Assembly (NCBI GenBank): GCA_003134045.1
Contig: PLAH01000063.1
Span: forward strand, 1-60,827
Reading direction: 5' to 3'
Source of the DNA: Gammaproteobacteria bacterium
Lineage (GTDB): Bacteria; Pseudomonadota; Gammaproteobacteria; Steroidobacterales; Steroidobacteraceae
DNA: 60,827 bases
Shown here: piece by piece, positions 24,358 to 33,942 of the stretch
Layout: every line of letters starts with the position of its first letter
Numbering within the stretch: position 1 is the stretch's first letter
Notes under the pieces: model-generated
The model's database searches: none
The model's input: only the letters and a program-made list of their open reading frames with translations
Told to the model about the DNA's origin: nothing
Made by a program: the position numbers and the translations under genes

Positions 24358-25623
24358 ATGATCGATGCCGCTGACCAAAAACCAGCCGCAACCCTCCGCG
24401 CGACCGCATGGTCGCGGATCGCGACCTTGTCGGCCCGTTGGTGGCCGGCAGCGGCAATAGTCATCCTATTGTTGGGCGCAGGAGCCGTCTATTGGCTCAA
24501 GAAATCGCAGGCGGCGGTCAGTTACGTCACCGTCCGGGTTGCGCGCGGCATCGTGGCGCGCGCCGTCACCGCGACCGGTACGGTGAACCCGGTGTTGACC
24601 GTCACCGTCGGCAGTTATGTGTCGGGCGTCATTCGAGACCAGTACTGCGACTTCAATACCCAGGTTCGGGTCGGTCAACTCTGCGCCAAGATCGATCCAC
24701 GTCCTTATCAGGCCATCGTCAATCAAGATCGAGCCAATCTCGAGGATGCCAGAGCGCAATTACTCAAGGATCAGGCCAATCTCACCTACGAGAAGATTGC
24801 CTATCAGCGCGACGCGGGGCTGGTGAAGCGAGGTATCGTCTCGCAGGACACGGTCGATAGTGCCAAGAATGCTTATGATCAGGCCGCCGCTCAAATCGCG
24901 GTTGACGAGGCGGTCATTCATCAGGATCAAGCAGCGCTCGAATCGGGATTGGTAAACCTCGGGTATACCAACATCATCTCTCCAGTGGACGGAACCGTCG
25001 TCTCTCGGTCCATCACGATCGGCCAGACGGTGGCGGCGAGCTTCCAAACGCCGACGCTCTTCTTGATCGCCACCGACTTGACCCAGATGGAAGTCGACAC
25101 CAATGTCAGCGAAAGCGATGTCGGGGGCCTGCGCGTGGGCAACGGGGCGACGTTCGTCGTCGAAGCCTATCCGAATCGCGTCCTCACGGGCAAGGTGCTG
25201 CAGTTCCGTCAGGCCCCCCAGACCGTACAAAATGTCGTCACCTACGACGTCGTGATCGGTGTTGCCAATAACGATCACTTGCTGGAACCCGGCATGACCG
25301 CGACGGTGCGCATCGTCATCGATCAACGTGTCGACGTCCCGCGCGTGCCGGACCAGGCACTTCGATTTGCACCCGCTCGTCTCGGTACTGCGTCGGCCGC
25401 ATCGGGCACGAGCCGAGCGTCCTCGGCGACCGCCGGTCACGGGAACGTATGGCTGCTGCGCGACGGTCATCCGTCGCCGGTTTCCATCAAGACCGGACTC
25501 GACGACGACAGTTACACCGAGGTGATCGAGGGCGACATCCACCCCGGCGATCAGGTGATTGTGAGTGAGCAGCGCACGCCTGGGGCCGCGGGTGCCTCCC
25601 AGCCGCGCTTGACCGGTTTCTAG
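24358..25623 (+). CDS. macA: MacA-like periplasmic adaptor (HlyD/RND membrane fusion protein)
   Basis: 421 residues. One N-terminal membrane helix (about 32-52, AAIVILLLGAGAVYWL) anchors it in the inner membrane. Then come the first half-lipoyl segment (VTATGTVNPVLTVTVGSYVSG), a helical hairpin (about 120-200; NQDRANLEDARAQLLKDQAN), the second lipoyl half (ISPVDGTVVSRSITIGQTV) and beta-barrel parts. With MacB and an outer-membrane factor it exports peptides, macrolide-like compounds or siderophores from the periplasm. The next gene (MacB) follows after 17 bases. The C-terminal part contains an Ala/Ser-rich insertion (about 340-360). Orthology to E. coli macA is by family only. Confidence 0.88.
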   Translation: MIDAADQKPAATLRATAWSRIATLSARWWPAAAIVILLLGAGAVYWLKKSQAAVSYVTVRVARGIVARAVTATGTVNPVLTVTVGSYVSGVIRDQYCDFNTQVRVGQLCAKIDPRPYQAIVNQDRANLEDARAQLLKDQANLTYEKIAYQRDAGLVKRGIVSQDTVDSAKNAYDQAAAQIAVDEAVIHQDQAALESGLVNLGYTNIISPVDGTVVSRSITIGQTVAASFQTPTLFLIATDLTQMEVDTNVSESDVGGLRVGNGATFVVEAYPNRVLTGKVLQFRQAPQTVQNVVTYDVVIGVANNDHLLEPGMTATVRIVIDQRVDVPRVPDQALRFAPARLGTASAASGTSRASSATAGHGNVWLLRDGHPSPVSIKTGLDDDSYTEVIEGDIHPGDQVIVSEQRTPGAAGASQPRLTGF

Positions 25624-25640
25624 CGAAACTCAACACCGCC

Positions 25641-27743
25641 ATGCCGCAGCCAGTGATCGAAGTCCAGAACGTTACCAGGATTTATCGCCTGGGTGACGTC
25701 AACGTCCACGCGCTCGATGGCGTGAACCTCATCATTGAGGGCGGCGAGTTCGTGGCCATCATGGGGTCGTCGGGGTCGGGGAAGTCGACGCTGATGAATA
25801 TTCTCGGTTGCCTGGACCGGCCCACGAGCGGACGGTATGTCTTCGAAGGGCTCGATATCGCGGAGGTCCCCGAGCCGGCTCTTGCACGGATTCGCAGCGA
25901 GCGGATTGGCTTCGTATTTCAGAGCTTCAATCTGCTTGCTCGTACGAGCGCCGTCGAGAACGTCGCCCTGCCGCTATTCTACGGCGTGTCAGGACCTGCG
26001 CGGCGCGCGGAGCGCTTCGCCCGAGCGCGCGAAGCACTGCGCTTCGTGGGCCTGGCGAACCGGGAGCGAAACACGCCCAATCAGCTTTCGGGCGGCCAGC
26101 AACAGCGCGTCGCCGTCGCGCGGGCGTTGATCAGCGGGCCGAGCGTACTGCTGGCGGACGAGCCCACCGGCAATCTCGATAGCCGGACGTCGCATGAGAT
26201 TATGGATATGCTCCGCTCGCTCAATCGTGACCAGGGCGTCACCATCGTCGTGGTCACCCATGAGGCGGACATCGCTGCCTATACGGATCGGGTTGTGACC
26301 ATGCGGGACGGCCGCATCGTCGCCGATGAACGGCAGCGCGCCGCAGCGCCGCGGGAACCGCAGCGTGTGGCGACCCTGACGTTCGCGGCTCAGCACGCCA
26401 CGGCAGCGACGGCTGCGGCAGAAGGCGGACCTTTCTTGAGTTTCATGTCGATGATCCTCGTGGCGGCAGCGCAGGCGCTCGGGCGCAACAAGATGCGCTC
26501 GGTGCTGACCATGCTCGGAGTGTTCATAGGCGTTGCGGCGCTGATCGCGATGGTAGCCGTGGGCCAAGGCGCCAATGAGGCCGTCAAAAAGCAGATCGAG
26601 AGCCTCGGCACGAACCTCTTGGTTGTTGTGCCGGGAGCGACGACGACAACGGGAGTGCGCGGCGGCAGCGGCAGTGCCTCTACGCTAACCGTCAGCGATG
26701 CGCTGGCACTGCACCGCGAAGATCCCGCCGTCGGGGTCGTCAGCTATCTCATCCGCCAACTCGGCCAAGCCGTCTACGGCAATCAGAACTGGACGACGAA
26801 TATCCAAGGCATTACGCCCAGCTACCTCGACACGGCCGGCTGGCACATCGTGGCAGGACGCCCGATCACGGCGGCGGACGATCAAGACGCTGCCATGGTC
26901 GCGCTCATCGGCCGGACGGTCTACCAGCAGCTTTTCGGAGCCAACGAGAACCCGATGGGCGCGATGATTCTGGTAGCGGGAAAACCTCTGCGGGTCATCG
27001 GGCTCCTCGCCGCCAAAGGTCAGAGCAGCTATGGCCAGGACCAAGACGACATTGTCATGATCCCCTTCGCCGCCGCAGAACGCAAAGTGCTCGGCGTGGC
27101 CGTGCCCAGTCAAGCGCAGACCTCGAGTGACCCGTACTTTCCGCCGCCGCTGAACCCTTACGGGATCACGCCGCGCCTGACCGGCTATGTGAACCAAATC
27201 TACGTGGAGGCCGTCAGCCCTGAGCGTGTACAGGCCGCAATCGAGCAAGTGACGGCCACCCTTCTGCGCCGCCACCGAATTCGAAGCGGCGGCATCGCCG
27301 ACTTCGCCATCCGCAATTTGAGTCAGATTGCCGAAGCCGCGGAGGGCAGTAGCCGAATCATGGCGTTGTTGCTCGCAACGGTAGCCTCGATTTCCCTCCT
27401 CGTCGGCGGCATCGGCATCATGAACATTCTGTTGGTCTCGGTCACCGAGCGCACCCGTGAAATCGGTTTGCGCATGGCCATCGGCGCCCGGCGCCTCCAT
27501 GTGTTGCTACAGTTCCTGGTCGAAGCGGTGTTCCTGAGCGTCACCGGCGGGGTGGCCGGAATCATCTTCGGCGTCATTGCTTCGAAGTTGATCACCGTCG
27601 TTGCCCATTGGCCCACAGTGATATCGCCGGTCGCGGTAGCCGGCGGCTTCCTCTTTTCGGTCGCGGTCGGTATCTTCTTCGGCTATTACCCTGCCCGAAA
27701 GGCCTCTCATCTCGATCCCATCGAAGCGCTTCATTACGAGTAG
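25641..27743 (+). CDS. macB: MacB-like ABC exporter, fused ATPase and permease
   Basis: 700 residues. ATPase domain (1-235) with Walker [10 protein letters not shown], signature LSGGQQQR, Walker [14 protein letters not shown] and the H-loop VVTHE. A linker (about 235-270) leads to the first membrane helix (about 285-305, [18 protein letters not shown]), a large periplasmic domain (about 310-570) and three more helices in the C-terminal 130 residues ([64 protein letters not shown]). This is the four-helix MacB layout, a mechanotransmitter that drives substrates through the outer-membrane factor. Spacing of 3 bases to the next gene shows an operon. Confidence 0.93.
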   Translation: MPQPVIEVQNVTRIYRLGDVNVHALDGVNLIIEGGEFVAIMGSSGSGKSTLMNILGCLDRPTSGRYVFEGLDIAEVPEPALARIRSERIGFVFQSFNLLARTSAVENVALPLFYGVSGPARRAERFARAREALRFVGLANRERNTPNQLSGGQQQRVAVARALISGPSVLLADEPTGNLDSRTSHEIMDMLRSLNRDQGVTIVVVTHEADIAAYTDRVVTMRDGRIVADERQRAAAPREPQRVATLTFAAQHATAATAAAEGGPFLSFMSMILVAAAQALGRNKMRSVLTMLGVFIGVAALIAMVAVGQGANEAVKKQIESLGTNLLVVVPGATTTTGVRGGSGSASTLTVSDALALHREDPAVGVVSYLIRQLGQAVYGNQNWTTNIQGITPSYLDTAGWHIVAGRPITAADDQDAAMVALIGRTVYQQLFGANENPMGAMILVAGKPLRVIGLLAAKGQSSYGQDQDDIVMIPFAAAERKVLGVAVPSQAQTSSDPYFPPPLNPYGITPRLTGYVNQIYVEAVSPERVQAAIEQVTATLLRRHRIRSGGIADFAIRNLSQIAEAAEGSSRIMALLLATVASISLLVGGIGIMNILLVSVTERTREIGLRMAIGARRLHVLLQFLVEAVFLSVTGGVAGIIFGVIASKLITVVAHWPTVISPVAVAGGFLFSVAVGIFFGYYPARKASHLDPIEALHYE

Positions 27744-27746
27744 CCG

Positions 27747-29216
27747 ATGGCCACCTATCGCTCGGCAGTGATGAAGGGCTGGATCCTCGGCAGCGTGTTC
27801 GGGACGCTGTTCGGCTGCGCCGTCGGGCCGGATTTCTCGCCGCCGGAGCCCTCGCCGGCGGCGGGGTACGGGCGATCGCCGACACTCCTTCCCTCGGCGG
27901 GTGCTGCCGATGTCCAACAACACTTATCACCGGGGAATCAGGTCATCGGTCAGTGGTGGGAGCTGTATCACTCGCCGCAGCTCAATGAGACACTCGCCCT
28001 TGCAATCGCAGGCAGTCCGACGCTCGACACGGCGCGGGCGACGCTTGCGCAAGCGCAGCAGGCCATCGTTGTGGTGGCCGGCGCGCTCTACCCACAGGCC
28101 AACCTCGGCGCGAGCGGAACGCGAGAACGAGTGAACAGCGGCGTCTTTGCCGGTCCAGGCCATGCGGCGGGCAACCTGTTCAGCATCGGACCGACGGTGA
28201 GCTTCAGCCCTGATATTTTTGGTGGTGTCCGACGCCAGATCGAGCAGCAGACCGCACTCGCGGAAGTCCAGCGCTATGAACTGGCCGCCGCCTACCTCTC
28301 GCTCACGGGTAACGCAGTCGTTCAGGCGATCAACATTGCTTCCGCCCGCGAACAGATCAAGGCAGTCGACGACATCATTGCAGTGGATCAACAGAACTTG
28401 CAGCTGACCCAGATCGCGCAAGAAGCCGGTAAAGCGGCCATGACCGATGTGCTGAGCGCACAAAGCCAACTCGCCGCCGATCGCGCGCTGCTGCCGCCGC
28501 TCACGCAGCAGTTGAGCGCCGCCGGCGACGCACTGACCGTACTCGTCGGCAAAACGCCGGCCGAGTGGACACCACCTGCCTTCGACTTCGATGCGCTGAG
28601 CTTGCCGACAGCACTGCCGGTCAGTCTTCCCTCGATCCTGGTTCACGAGCGTCCGGACATCCTGGCGGGAGAAGCACAACTGCATGCCGCGAGCGCCGCC
28701 ATCGGCGTGGCAACGGCGCAACTCTATCCAAACGTCACGTTGACGGCGTCTTGGACCCAGGCAGCAGCGTCCACTCGCGCACTGTTCGAGAACTCAAACA
28801 GTCTCTGGGGCCTGGGTGGGGGAATTACGGCGCCTATCTTTCATGGCGGTACTCTTGCCGCACAACGCCGCGAGGCGGTCGACGCCTTCGCCGCGCAGCT
28901 GGGAATCTATCGGCAGACCGTGCTGCAAGCCTTCGGTCAAGTCGCGGATACATTACAGGCGCTTGAACATGATGCGAAGGCACTCGATGCGCAGCGCGAA
29001 GCGCTCGATACGGCGCAAGCATCCCTCGAGCTATCGCAAGAGAGCTACAAAGAAGGCCAAGCGAGTGTCATCCAAGTACTCCAGGCGCAACGTCTTTTCG
29101 GGCAGGCCCGGCTCGGCTATGCTCAGGCCAAGAGCCAGCGCCATCTCGACACGGCCCAGTTGTTCGAGGCCATGGGCGGCGCCTGGCAGGATTGGAAGGA
29201 CCCGTCGATGAGATAA
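27747..29216 (+). CDS. outer-membrane factor lipoprotein, NodT family
   Basis: 489 residues, TolC/OprM-like. The start at 27747 or the ATG at 27771 gives a lipoprotein signal with the lipobox TLFGC. Two internal repeats of the OMF fold are visible, including VSFSPDIFGGVRRQIEQQ and VHERPDILAGEAQLHAASAAIGVATAQLYPNVTL. It forms the trimeric exit duct for the MacA/MacB pump upstream, with which it is in one operon. Length and ends are normal; the gene is intact, unlike the OMF relic at 41465. Confidence 0.92.
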   Translation: MATYRSAVMKGWILGSVFGTLFGCAVGPDFSPPEPSPAAGYGRSPTLLPSAGAADVQQHLSPGNQVIGQWWELYHSPQLNETLALAIAGSPTLDTARATLAQAQQAIVVVAGALYPQANLGASGTRERVNSGVFAGPGHAAGNLFSIGPTVSFSPDIFGGVRRQIEQQTALAEVQRYELAAAYLSLTGNAVVQAINIASAREQIKAVDDIIAVDQQNLQLTQIAQEAGKAAMTDVLSAQSQLAADRALLPPLTQQLSAAGDALTVLVGKTPAEWTPPAFDFDALSLPTALPVSLPSILVHERPDILAGEAQLHAASAAIGVATAQLYPNVTLTASWTQAAASTRALFENSNSLWGLGGGITAPIFHGGTLAAQRREAVDAFAAQLGIYRQTVLQAFGQVADTLQALEHDAKALDAQREALDTAQASLELSQESYKEGQASVIQVLQAQRLFGQARLGYAQAKSQRHLDTAQLFEAMGGAWQDWKDPSMR

Positions 29217-29426
29217 TCGCGTGGTGTTTACCCGCAGGCGTATTCGCCAATTGCGTATTTTCGCGCCTCACGTAGGTCTGGATACTGTACGAATCCTCGG
29301 TGATCTCTTGACCGGGCGCGGCTCTGGAGATTCAGCTTGGAACATCCTGCGCAAGTGCTGATCGGCGGCATGTGGCGGCGGCGGCTCCCAAGCTGGCGGG
29401 ACATCGCCAAGTCGCGGCGCTTCACG

Positions 29427-29455
29427 TCGGATATCCGATAGGAATCGTGTAAAAT
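29427..29455 (+). promoter_or_regulatory. candidate promoter with palindrome at the -35 position
   Basis: A perfect 12-bp palindrome TCGGATATCCGA (29427-29438) is followed by TGTAAAAT, whose TAAAAT (29450-29455) would be a -10 box. The -35 position, 17 bases before it, falls on the left half of the palindrome and is a poor match to TTGACA, so an activator or repressor site is possible. The PRPP synthetase-like gene begins 35 bases downstream. Confidence 0.3.
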
Positions 29456-29490
29456 GACCCCGAAAGACAGTCAAGCGAGTCGATGAGTGA

Positions 29491-30489
29491 ATGGTGCTGT
29501 TGCCGAATGATACCATCGCCGTATTCGCGCCCGCTGCCTCGGCGGCGTTCGGCGCCAGTCTTTCCGTGGCTCTCGATATGCCGCTAAGCCTGCATGAGGA
29601 GCGGGAATTCACCGGCAGGGAGTGCAAGATGCGCCCGCTCGAAAGCGTACGTGGACGTTCGGTCCATGTCGTTCAATCCTTATTCGGTGATACGCTCGGC
29701 TCGGCGAACGATCGGTTGTGTCAGCTGCTATTTTTCGTCGGCGCACTCAAGGACGCCGGCGCGAAATGCGCGACGGTGTGCGTGACTTATCTCGCGTACG
29801 CGCGCCAAGACCGGCGTGTCGAAGCCCGCGACCCCGTGACGACGCGCTATCTTGCTCAGTTATTCGAGGCCGTCGGGGTCGATCGCATGCTTGCCCTCGA
29901 TGTGCATAATCTGGCCGCCTTCGATAACGCATTCCGCTGCGAAACGGTGCATCTCGAAGCAGCAGCCCTGTTCGTTCGGCATTTTTCTGCCAAGTCTGCC
30001 GGTCAGGAATACACCGTTGCTTCGCCGGATATCGGTGGTGTCAAGCGTGCGCGGCATTTTCAGGAACTCTTGCAGACAGCCATCGGCCGTACGGTGAACT
30101 TCGCGCTCATGGACAAGCAGCGCGGCCGTGACTCCGTCAGCGGCACCTTATTTGCCGGAGATGTCGCGGGGCGATGCGTCATCATTCTCGACGATTTGAT
30201 CAGCTCCGGAACGACGCTACTGCGCGCGGTTGCCGCTTGCCGTCGAGCGGGTGCCGCTCGCGTCGACGTTGCAGCGACCCACGCGTCTTTTGCCGACGAG
30301 GCGCATCGGTTGTTTGATGCAAATGGGCCGGACTCCGTGGTCGTCACGAACTCAGTCCCGCTCGGCGAGAGTTTCTCGGCGCGCTTGAATGGATCGCTCA
30401 TTGTGCTCGACGTGGCACCGTTATTTGCCGACGCGATTCGCCGGCTGGAACGGGGCGGCTCGCTGTCGGAACTCGGCGGACTGGCCTAG
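29491..30489 (+). CDS. ribose-phosphate pyrophosphokinase-like protein
   Basis: 332 residues, two phosphoribosyltransferase-type halves as in PRPP synthetase. Recognised parts: EREFTGRECKMRPLESVRGR near the start, YLAYARQDRRVEARDPVTTR (the flexible ATP loop and its neighbourhood), VDRMLALDVHNLAAF, and the PRPP-binding loop CVIILDDLISSGTTLLRA near residue 230. It should make PRPP from ribose 5-phosphate and ATP. The loop reads DDLISSGTT where the housekeeping enzyme has DDxxDTAGT, which marks a paralogous subfamily rather than the essential prs. It stands alone, converging on the minus-strand glycan-type operon. Confidence 0.85.
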   Translation: MVLLPNDTIAVFAPAASAAFGASLSVALDMPLSLHEEREFTGRECKMRPLESVRGRSVHVVQSLFGDTLGSANDRLCQLLFFVGALKDAGAKCATVCVTYLAYARQDRRVEARDPVTTRYLAQLFEAVGVDRMLALDVHNLAAFDNAFRCETVHLEAAALFVRHFSAKSAGQEYTVASPDIGGVKRARHFQELLQTAIGRTVNFALMDKQRGRDSVSGTLFAGDVAGRCVIILDDLISSGTTLLRAVAACRRAGAARVDVAATHASFADEAHRLFDANGPDSVVVTNSVPLGESFSARLNGSLIVLDVAPLFADAIRRLERGGSLSELGGLA

Positions 30490-30607
30490 CGAACGAAGCG
30501 CGGCGCGGGCCTTGGCACACGCTATTATCGCGGTGGAAGCGGCTTTGTCCCCTGTGCAGCCACATCGGGCGCAATGCCGCGGAGCATGTAAAGGAATGGT
30601 CGCCTGG

Positions 30608-32407
30608 TCACGGCGCGACTGTCTTTCGAGTCAAATAAAAGAAATCCCGATCGTCGGGAAAACTCAAGAATCGCGGCGCGAGTTCGTCGCCGCCCTTGCG
30701 ATCGACTTCCGCCATGCCGTCGATCAAATGCTGCACCAGGATCCGTCCATTCTCGTGGATGTAAATCGCAAAGTAAGTGTGCTCGAGCGCATTCATATCC
30801 AGATGCATGGCATACCGGCAGCCATAGGCTTGGAAGACGCGCGCCATGGCGCTCGGAGTTGCCGTCGAAAAATATCCATAGACCAGAAATCGCCTGGTGC
30901 CGCTCTCCAGCAGGCACGCGCCTGCACGCAGCGTGCGCAAGCGTTCGTCGCTGGAGCCGGACCAGTTGCCCGGACCCCAGGCGCTGACCAACGAGCCGGG
31001 CCGCGACACTCCCGTCGTTTCGTCATACTCGATCAGGGGCACGCCATTCTGACGTGCATGCTTGATATGCGGCAACCCGGGTTCGTCGCCGGCCGTCCAG
31101 GTCTTCATCCGCACCGCGCCATCGTCGTCGACGATGAGCGTCGCCAGTTGCGGCTGCAACTTGCTCAAGATGGCTCCTTGTTCGATGAAGCCGTAGTGTG
31201 TGCCGCGGTTCTGTTGCGCCAACGCTCCGTAGCGAAACGCGCCGTGTTCGCGCTTGAATCCACCGGCAAAAGTCACCGCCGTCAATGGCACCATCGGCGG
31301 GCTCACCATCCCGTTCCCAACCAGCGGCGCTATGCTGCCGATCCCGTCAGGCCCCGGGAGCTTGGGATTGCGAACCGATTCCAGCACGCGTTCCGACCAT
31401 CCGACCCGCGGATGGTCGGTGCCGATCGCGAATCCAAGATCGAATTGCGCGAGATCCAGTGCCACCAGGTAATCCACCGCGGCCGCTTCGACCGCATCCA
31501 ATGGGTTCACCGTCCGCCTGTCCTCGCGCGAGCTTGCCGCGTCGATGGCCTCCGGTTGAACGCCGCTCAAGAACATCCCGGGGGCGCCCCGAACGGCGTA
31601 CCACCGCCCCATCGAGAGACCCCCGGCCCTTTGGCCCACGTCGATCCCCAGATGTTCGGGGACGATGGACCGTTGGACGAACGAGTCGGCGATCCGCGCC
31701 GGCGGCGGTCCGTCGGACGGAGCCGACGCCTCGGGCGTAATCGATGCCCGAGCCGCGCCGCTCGTTTCAATGAACGCGTCGCTGAAGAACTGTTCCTTCA
31801 CGAAGCCTACGATTTGCTCCCCACCCCAGACATGGTCCCGCAGGAAATTGGTGACCCGCTCGAGATGCGTATAGCTGCCTGCGACCACATTTCGCAAGTA
31901 CAGACGATCCTCGCACAACGGTGCATACGGCAGGTCCGAGCGCTGCGCTTGCCGCAATGGCGTCATCTGCCCGTCCGACCACAAGTCGCAATCGACATCG
32001 CGGCCGCCGACGGAAATCCGAATGCCATTGGGGTAGGCAGCGCGAACCGCCAGCATCTGCGCCTTGGGCTGCGGATTCTCCAAATGATAGGCGATCGATT
32101 TTCCGCTCGAGGCCCACCTCAGCGTGAGCAAAAACCACGCATTGACCTGCGGATTCACGTTGATCAGGGTCGCTACCACCCGATCGCCCGGCACTGGGAA
32201 TTCGACGCTCATCGTGCGTCTGAACGGCTGCAATTCGACGATCGTTTTCGGAACGTCCGCCTGATATTCCGCCCATTGAGACGCCAGCGTCTCCGACGAA
32301 TCGACATTGGCGAACGCACGGTCCGTGGCACCGGCCAGCACCGCACCGCAGAGAAATAGGGCGAATCCTCGCACCACCAGAGTCGTTCGGGACGCGTAAC
32401 GAGGCAT
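30608..32407 (-). CDS. large secreted protein, possible phosphodiester-glycosidase-like C-terminus
   Basis: 599 residues from ATG at 32407 (GGGGAGG upstream). Signal peptide with the core VVRGFALFLCGAVLAGA, cleavage likely after DRAFA. The middle contains two Cys (VDCDLW, PLCEDRLY). The C-terminal third has the order AGGFKREHGAFRYG, LATLIVDDDGAVRM, RAGACLLESGTRRFLVYGYF and YGCRYAMHLDMNALEHTYF, which resembles the NAGPA/phosphodiester glycosidase fold (Gly-Gly-Phe strand, then a small-residue/Leu-Asp motif near the end). That is a weak resemblance. It is the last gene of an operon with the HAD-UbiA fusion and the epimerase, so a role in an envelope glycan is plausible. Confidence 0.6.
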   Translation of the reverse strand: MPRYASRTTLVVRGFALFLCGAVLAGATDRAFANVDSSETLASQWAEYQADVPKTIVELQPFRRTMSVEFPVPGDRVVATLINVNPQVNAWFLLTLRWASSGKSIAYHLENPQPKAQMLAVRAAYPNGIRISVGGRDVDCDLWSDGQMTPLRQAQRSDLPYAPLCEDRLYLRNVVAGSYTHLERVTNFLRDHVWGGEQIVGFVKEQFFSDAFIETSGAARASITPEASAPSDGPPPARIADSFVQRSIVPEHLGIDVGQRAGGLSMGRWYAVRGAPGMFLSGVQPEAIDAASSREDRRTVNPLDAVEAAAVDYLVALDLAQFDLGFAIGTDHPRVGWSERVLESVRNPKLPGPDGIGSIAPLVGNGMVSPPMVPLTAVTFAGGFKREHGAFRYGALAQQNRGTHYGFIEQGAILSKLQPQLATLIVDDDGAVRMKTWTAGDEPGLPHIKHARQNGVPLIEYDETTGVSRPGSLVSAWGPGNWSGSSDERLRTLRAGACLLESGTRRFLVYGYFSTATPSAMARVFQAYGCRYAMHLDMNALEHTYFAIYIHENGRILVQHLIDGMAEVDRKGGDELAPRFLSFPDDRDFFYLTRKTVAP

Positions 32408-32460
32408 GCGTTCGATACCTCCCCGCTGCCGGGGGCGGGTACCTTCCCGCAAAAGTCCGC

Positions 32461-33942
32461 TCATATCGACAGTGCGGCGAGCAATCCCATCCCCACGATG
32501 GTCCAACGACTGCCTCGATCGGAAAGGGCAAAAATTACCGGGTCGCCCGCGATGCGGCCCCGCGTGGCTGCCATCCACAAGTAACTCACCCAGTACAACA
32601 ACAGGAGGCAGACTCCCCAAAAGTAGTCATGATGCGCGTACAGGTGCTGGCTGATGGGGGTATTCGTGTACAACGCCAACACCATCACGGCCAGGTATCC
32701 GCTCGCGATTCCCTGCGCCACGAGAACGACCTTGTCGGTGCCCAGGTAGCCGCGCGCGTGAGCCGATCCGCCACCCGGCTCGGACTCCAGGACGATCAAT
32801 TCTGCATATCGTTTGATGAGAGCGAGACTGAAGAACAGGAACACACAGAGCGTCAAAAGCCACGCCGAAATTCTGATATCGGACGCCGCCGCGCCCGCCG
32901 CCACTCTGAGCGCGTAACCGCCGGCCAGTACCAGTACATCCACCAAGGCGATATCCTTGAGTCTCATCGAATATCCGATCATGAGCGCCGTATAGAGCGC
33001 CAATACGCCGGCAAAGGCGATCGACAGGTACGAGCCGACGGCAAACGCGCCCAGGGTCAAGATCGGCATCATCAGGAGCGCGTATCCCAGCGGGATCCGT
33101 CCGGCCGCCAGCATCCTTGTTTTTTTTTGCGGATGACGCCGGTCCGCCGGCAGATCCAGCAGATCGTTCAGCAGATAAAGACCCGATGCACACATGTTGA
33201 ACGCGATGAATGCCAATAACGCCCGTCCCACGAGCGCGAATTCGAAGACCCGGTGTACCGCGACCAACGGCACGAATACGAGGGTGTTCTTGACCCAGTG
33301 AAGGGGACGCAACGCATCCAGGTAATCCTGCCATCGCGCCCGGATGTCGGTGAAGACCTTCTCGACCGGCGTTCTCTCGCCGACGATTTGCAGAAGATGC
33401 GGCGACGGCGACGCGAGTAGCGCACGCCGCGCGGAACACCACACCTCGTAATCGCGCCCGTCATGTCCGATGTAATCGAACCCTCGAGGTCCGAAATCGG
33501 CAACCAGGCGGTCGCGTTTGCGTTCGCCGCTCAAATCGACGATGCCGTCGCTCGCCTTGACATCATCGAACAGACCGACTTCCCGATCGACCTCTCGAGC
33601 CAGTTTTTCATCCGCGCCGGTGGCGAGGATCAAGGTGCGTCCGAGGCGCTTCTGTTCGCGCAGAAACTCCAGGAGACCGACACGAAAGGGAAGCCAGTGG
33701 ACATCCGGCATCACCGCCGCAGCGAGCCGATGCTTGAAAAGCGCGCGGCCCCTCATCCACCAAACCGGCAATTTGAACAGCGTCGACGGTTTCGTCCGGG
33801 CCAGCACGAACAACGATTCGATCAAGGAATTCGTGCGCAGCAAGGTGCCATCGAGATCGACGACGAGAGGCACGGGATCCGGTGCGGCTGCCTTCGTGGA
33901 ATCGCCGCTTGCGACGGCGTGCGTGTCCGTCAGAAGAACCAT
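32461..33942 (-). CDS. HAD phosphatase-UbiA prenyltransferase fusion (DPPR-synthase-like)
   Basis: 493 residues. N-terminal HAD-type domain (about 24-200) with the nucleophile motif VVDLDGTLL, a second motif ILATGADEKLA, and GHDGRDYEVW. C-terminal UbiA domain (about 205-493) with the prenyl-diphosphate motif NDLLDLPADRRHPQK and the second motif YSMRLKDIALVDV, plus about eight membrane helices. The UbiA part is closest in pattern to decaprenyl-phosphate phosphoribosyltransferases, which transfer phosphoribose from PRPP to a polyprenyl phosphate; the HAD part could then remove the 5-phosphate. ATG at 33942 overlaps the end of the epimerase gene by 13 bases. Fusions of this kind are often annotated simply as UbiA family. 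Confidence 0.85.
   Translation of the reverse strand: MVLLTDTHAVASGDSTKAAAPDPVPLVVDLDGTLLRTNSLIESLFVLARTKPSTLFKLPVWWMRGRALFKHRLAAAVMPDVHWLPFRVGLLEFLREQKRLGRTLILATGADEKLAREVDREVGLFDDVKASDGIVDLSGERKRDRLVADFGPRGFDYIGHDGRDYEVWCSARRALLASPSPHLLQIVGERTPVEKVFTDIRARWQDYLDALRPLHWVKNTLVFVPLVAVHRVFEFALVGRALLAFIAFNMCASGLYLLNDLLDLPADRRHPQKKTRMLAAGRIPLGYALLMMPILTLGAFAVGSYLSIAFAGVLALYTALMIGYSMRLKDIALVDVLVLAGGYALRVAAGAAASDIRISAWLLTLCVFLFFSLALIKRYAELIVLESEPGGGSAHARGYLGTDKVVLVAQGIASGYLAVMVLALYTNTPISQHLYAHHDYFWGVCLLLLYWVSYLWMAATRGRIAGDPVIFALSDRGSRWTIVGMGLLAALSI

Noticed and set aside
30389..32359. 656-codon plus-strand frame opposite the secreted protein
   Set aside because: It starts inside the PRPP synthetase gene, has no domain, and the minus-strand product has a signal peptide and ribosome-binding site.
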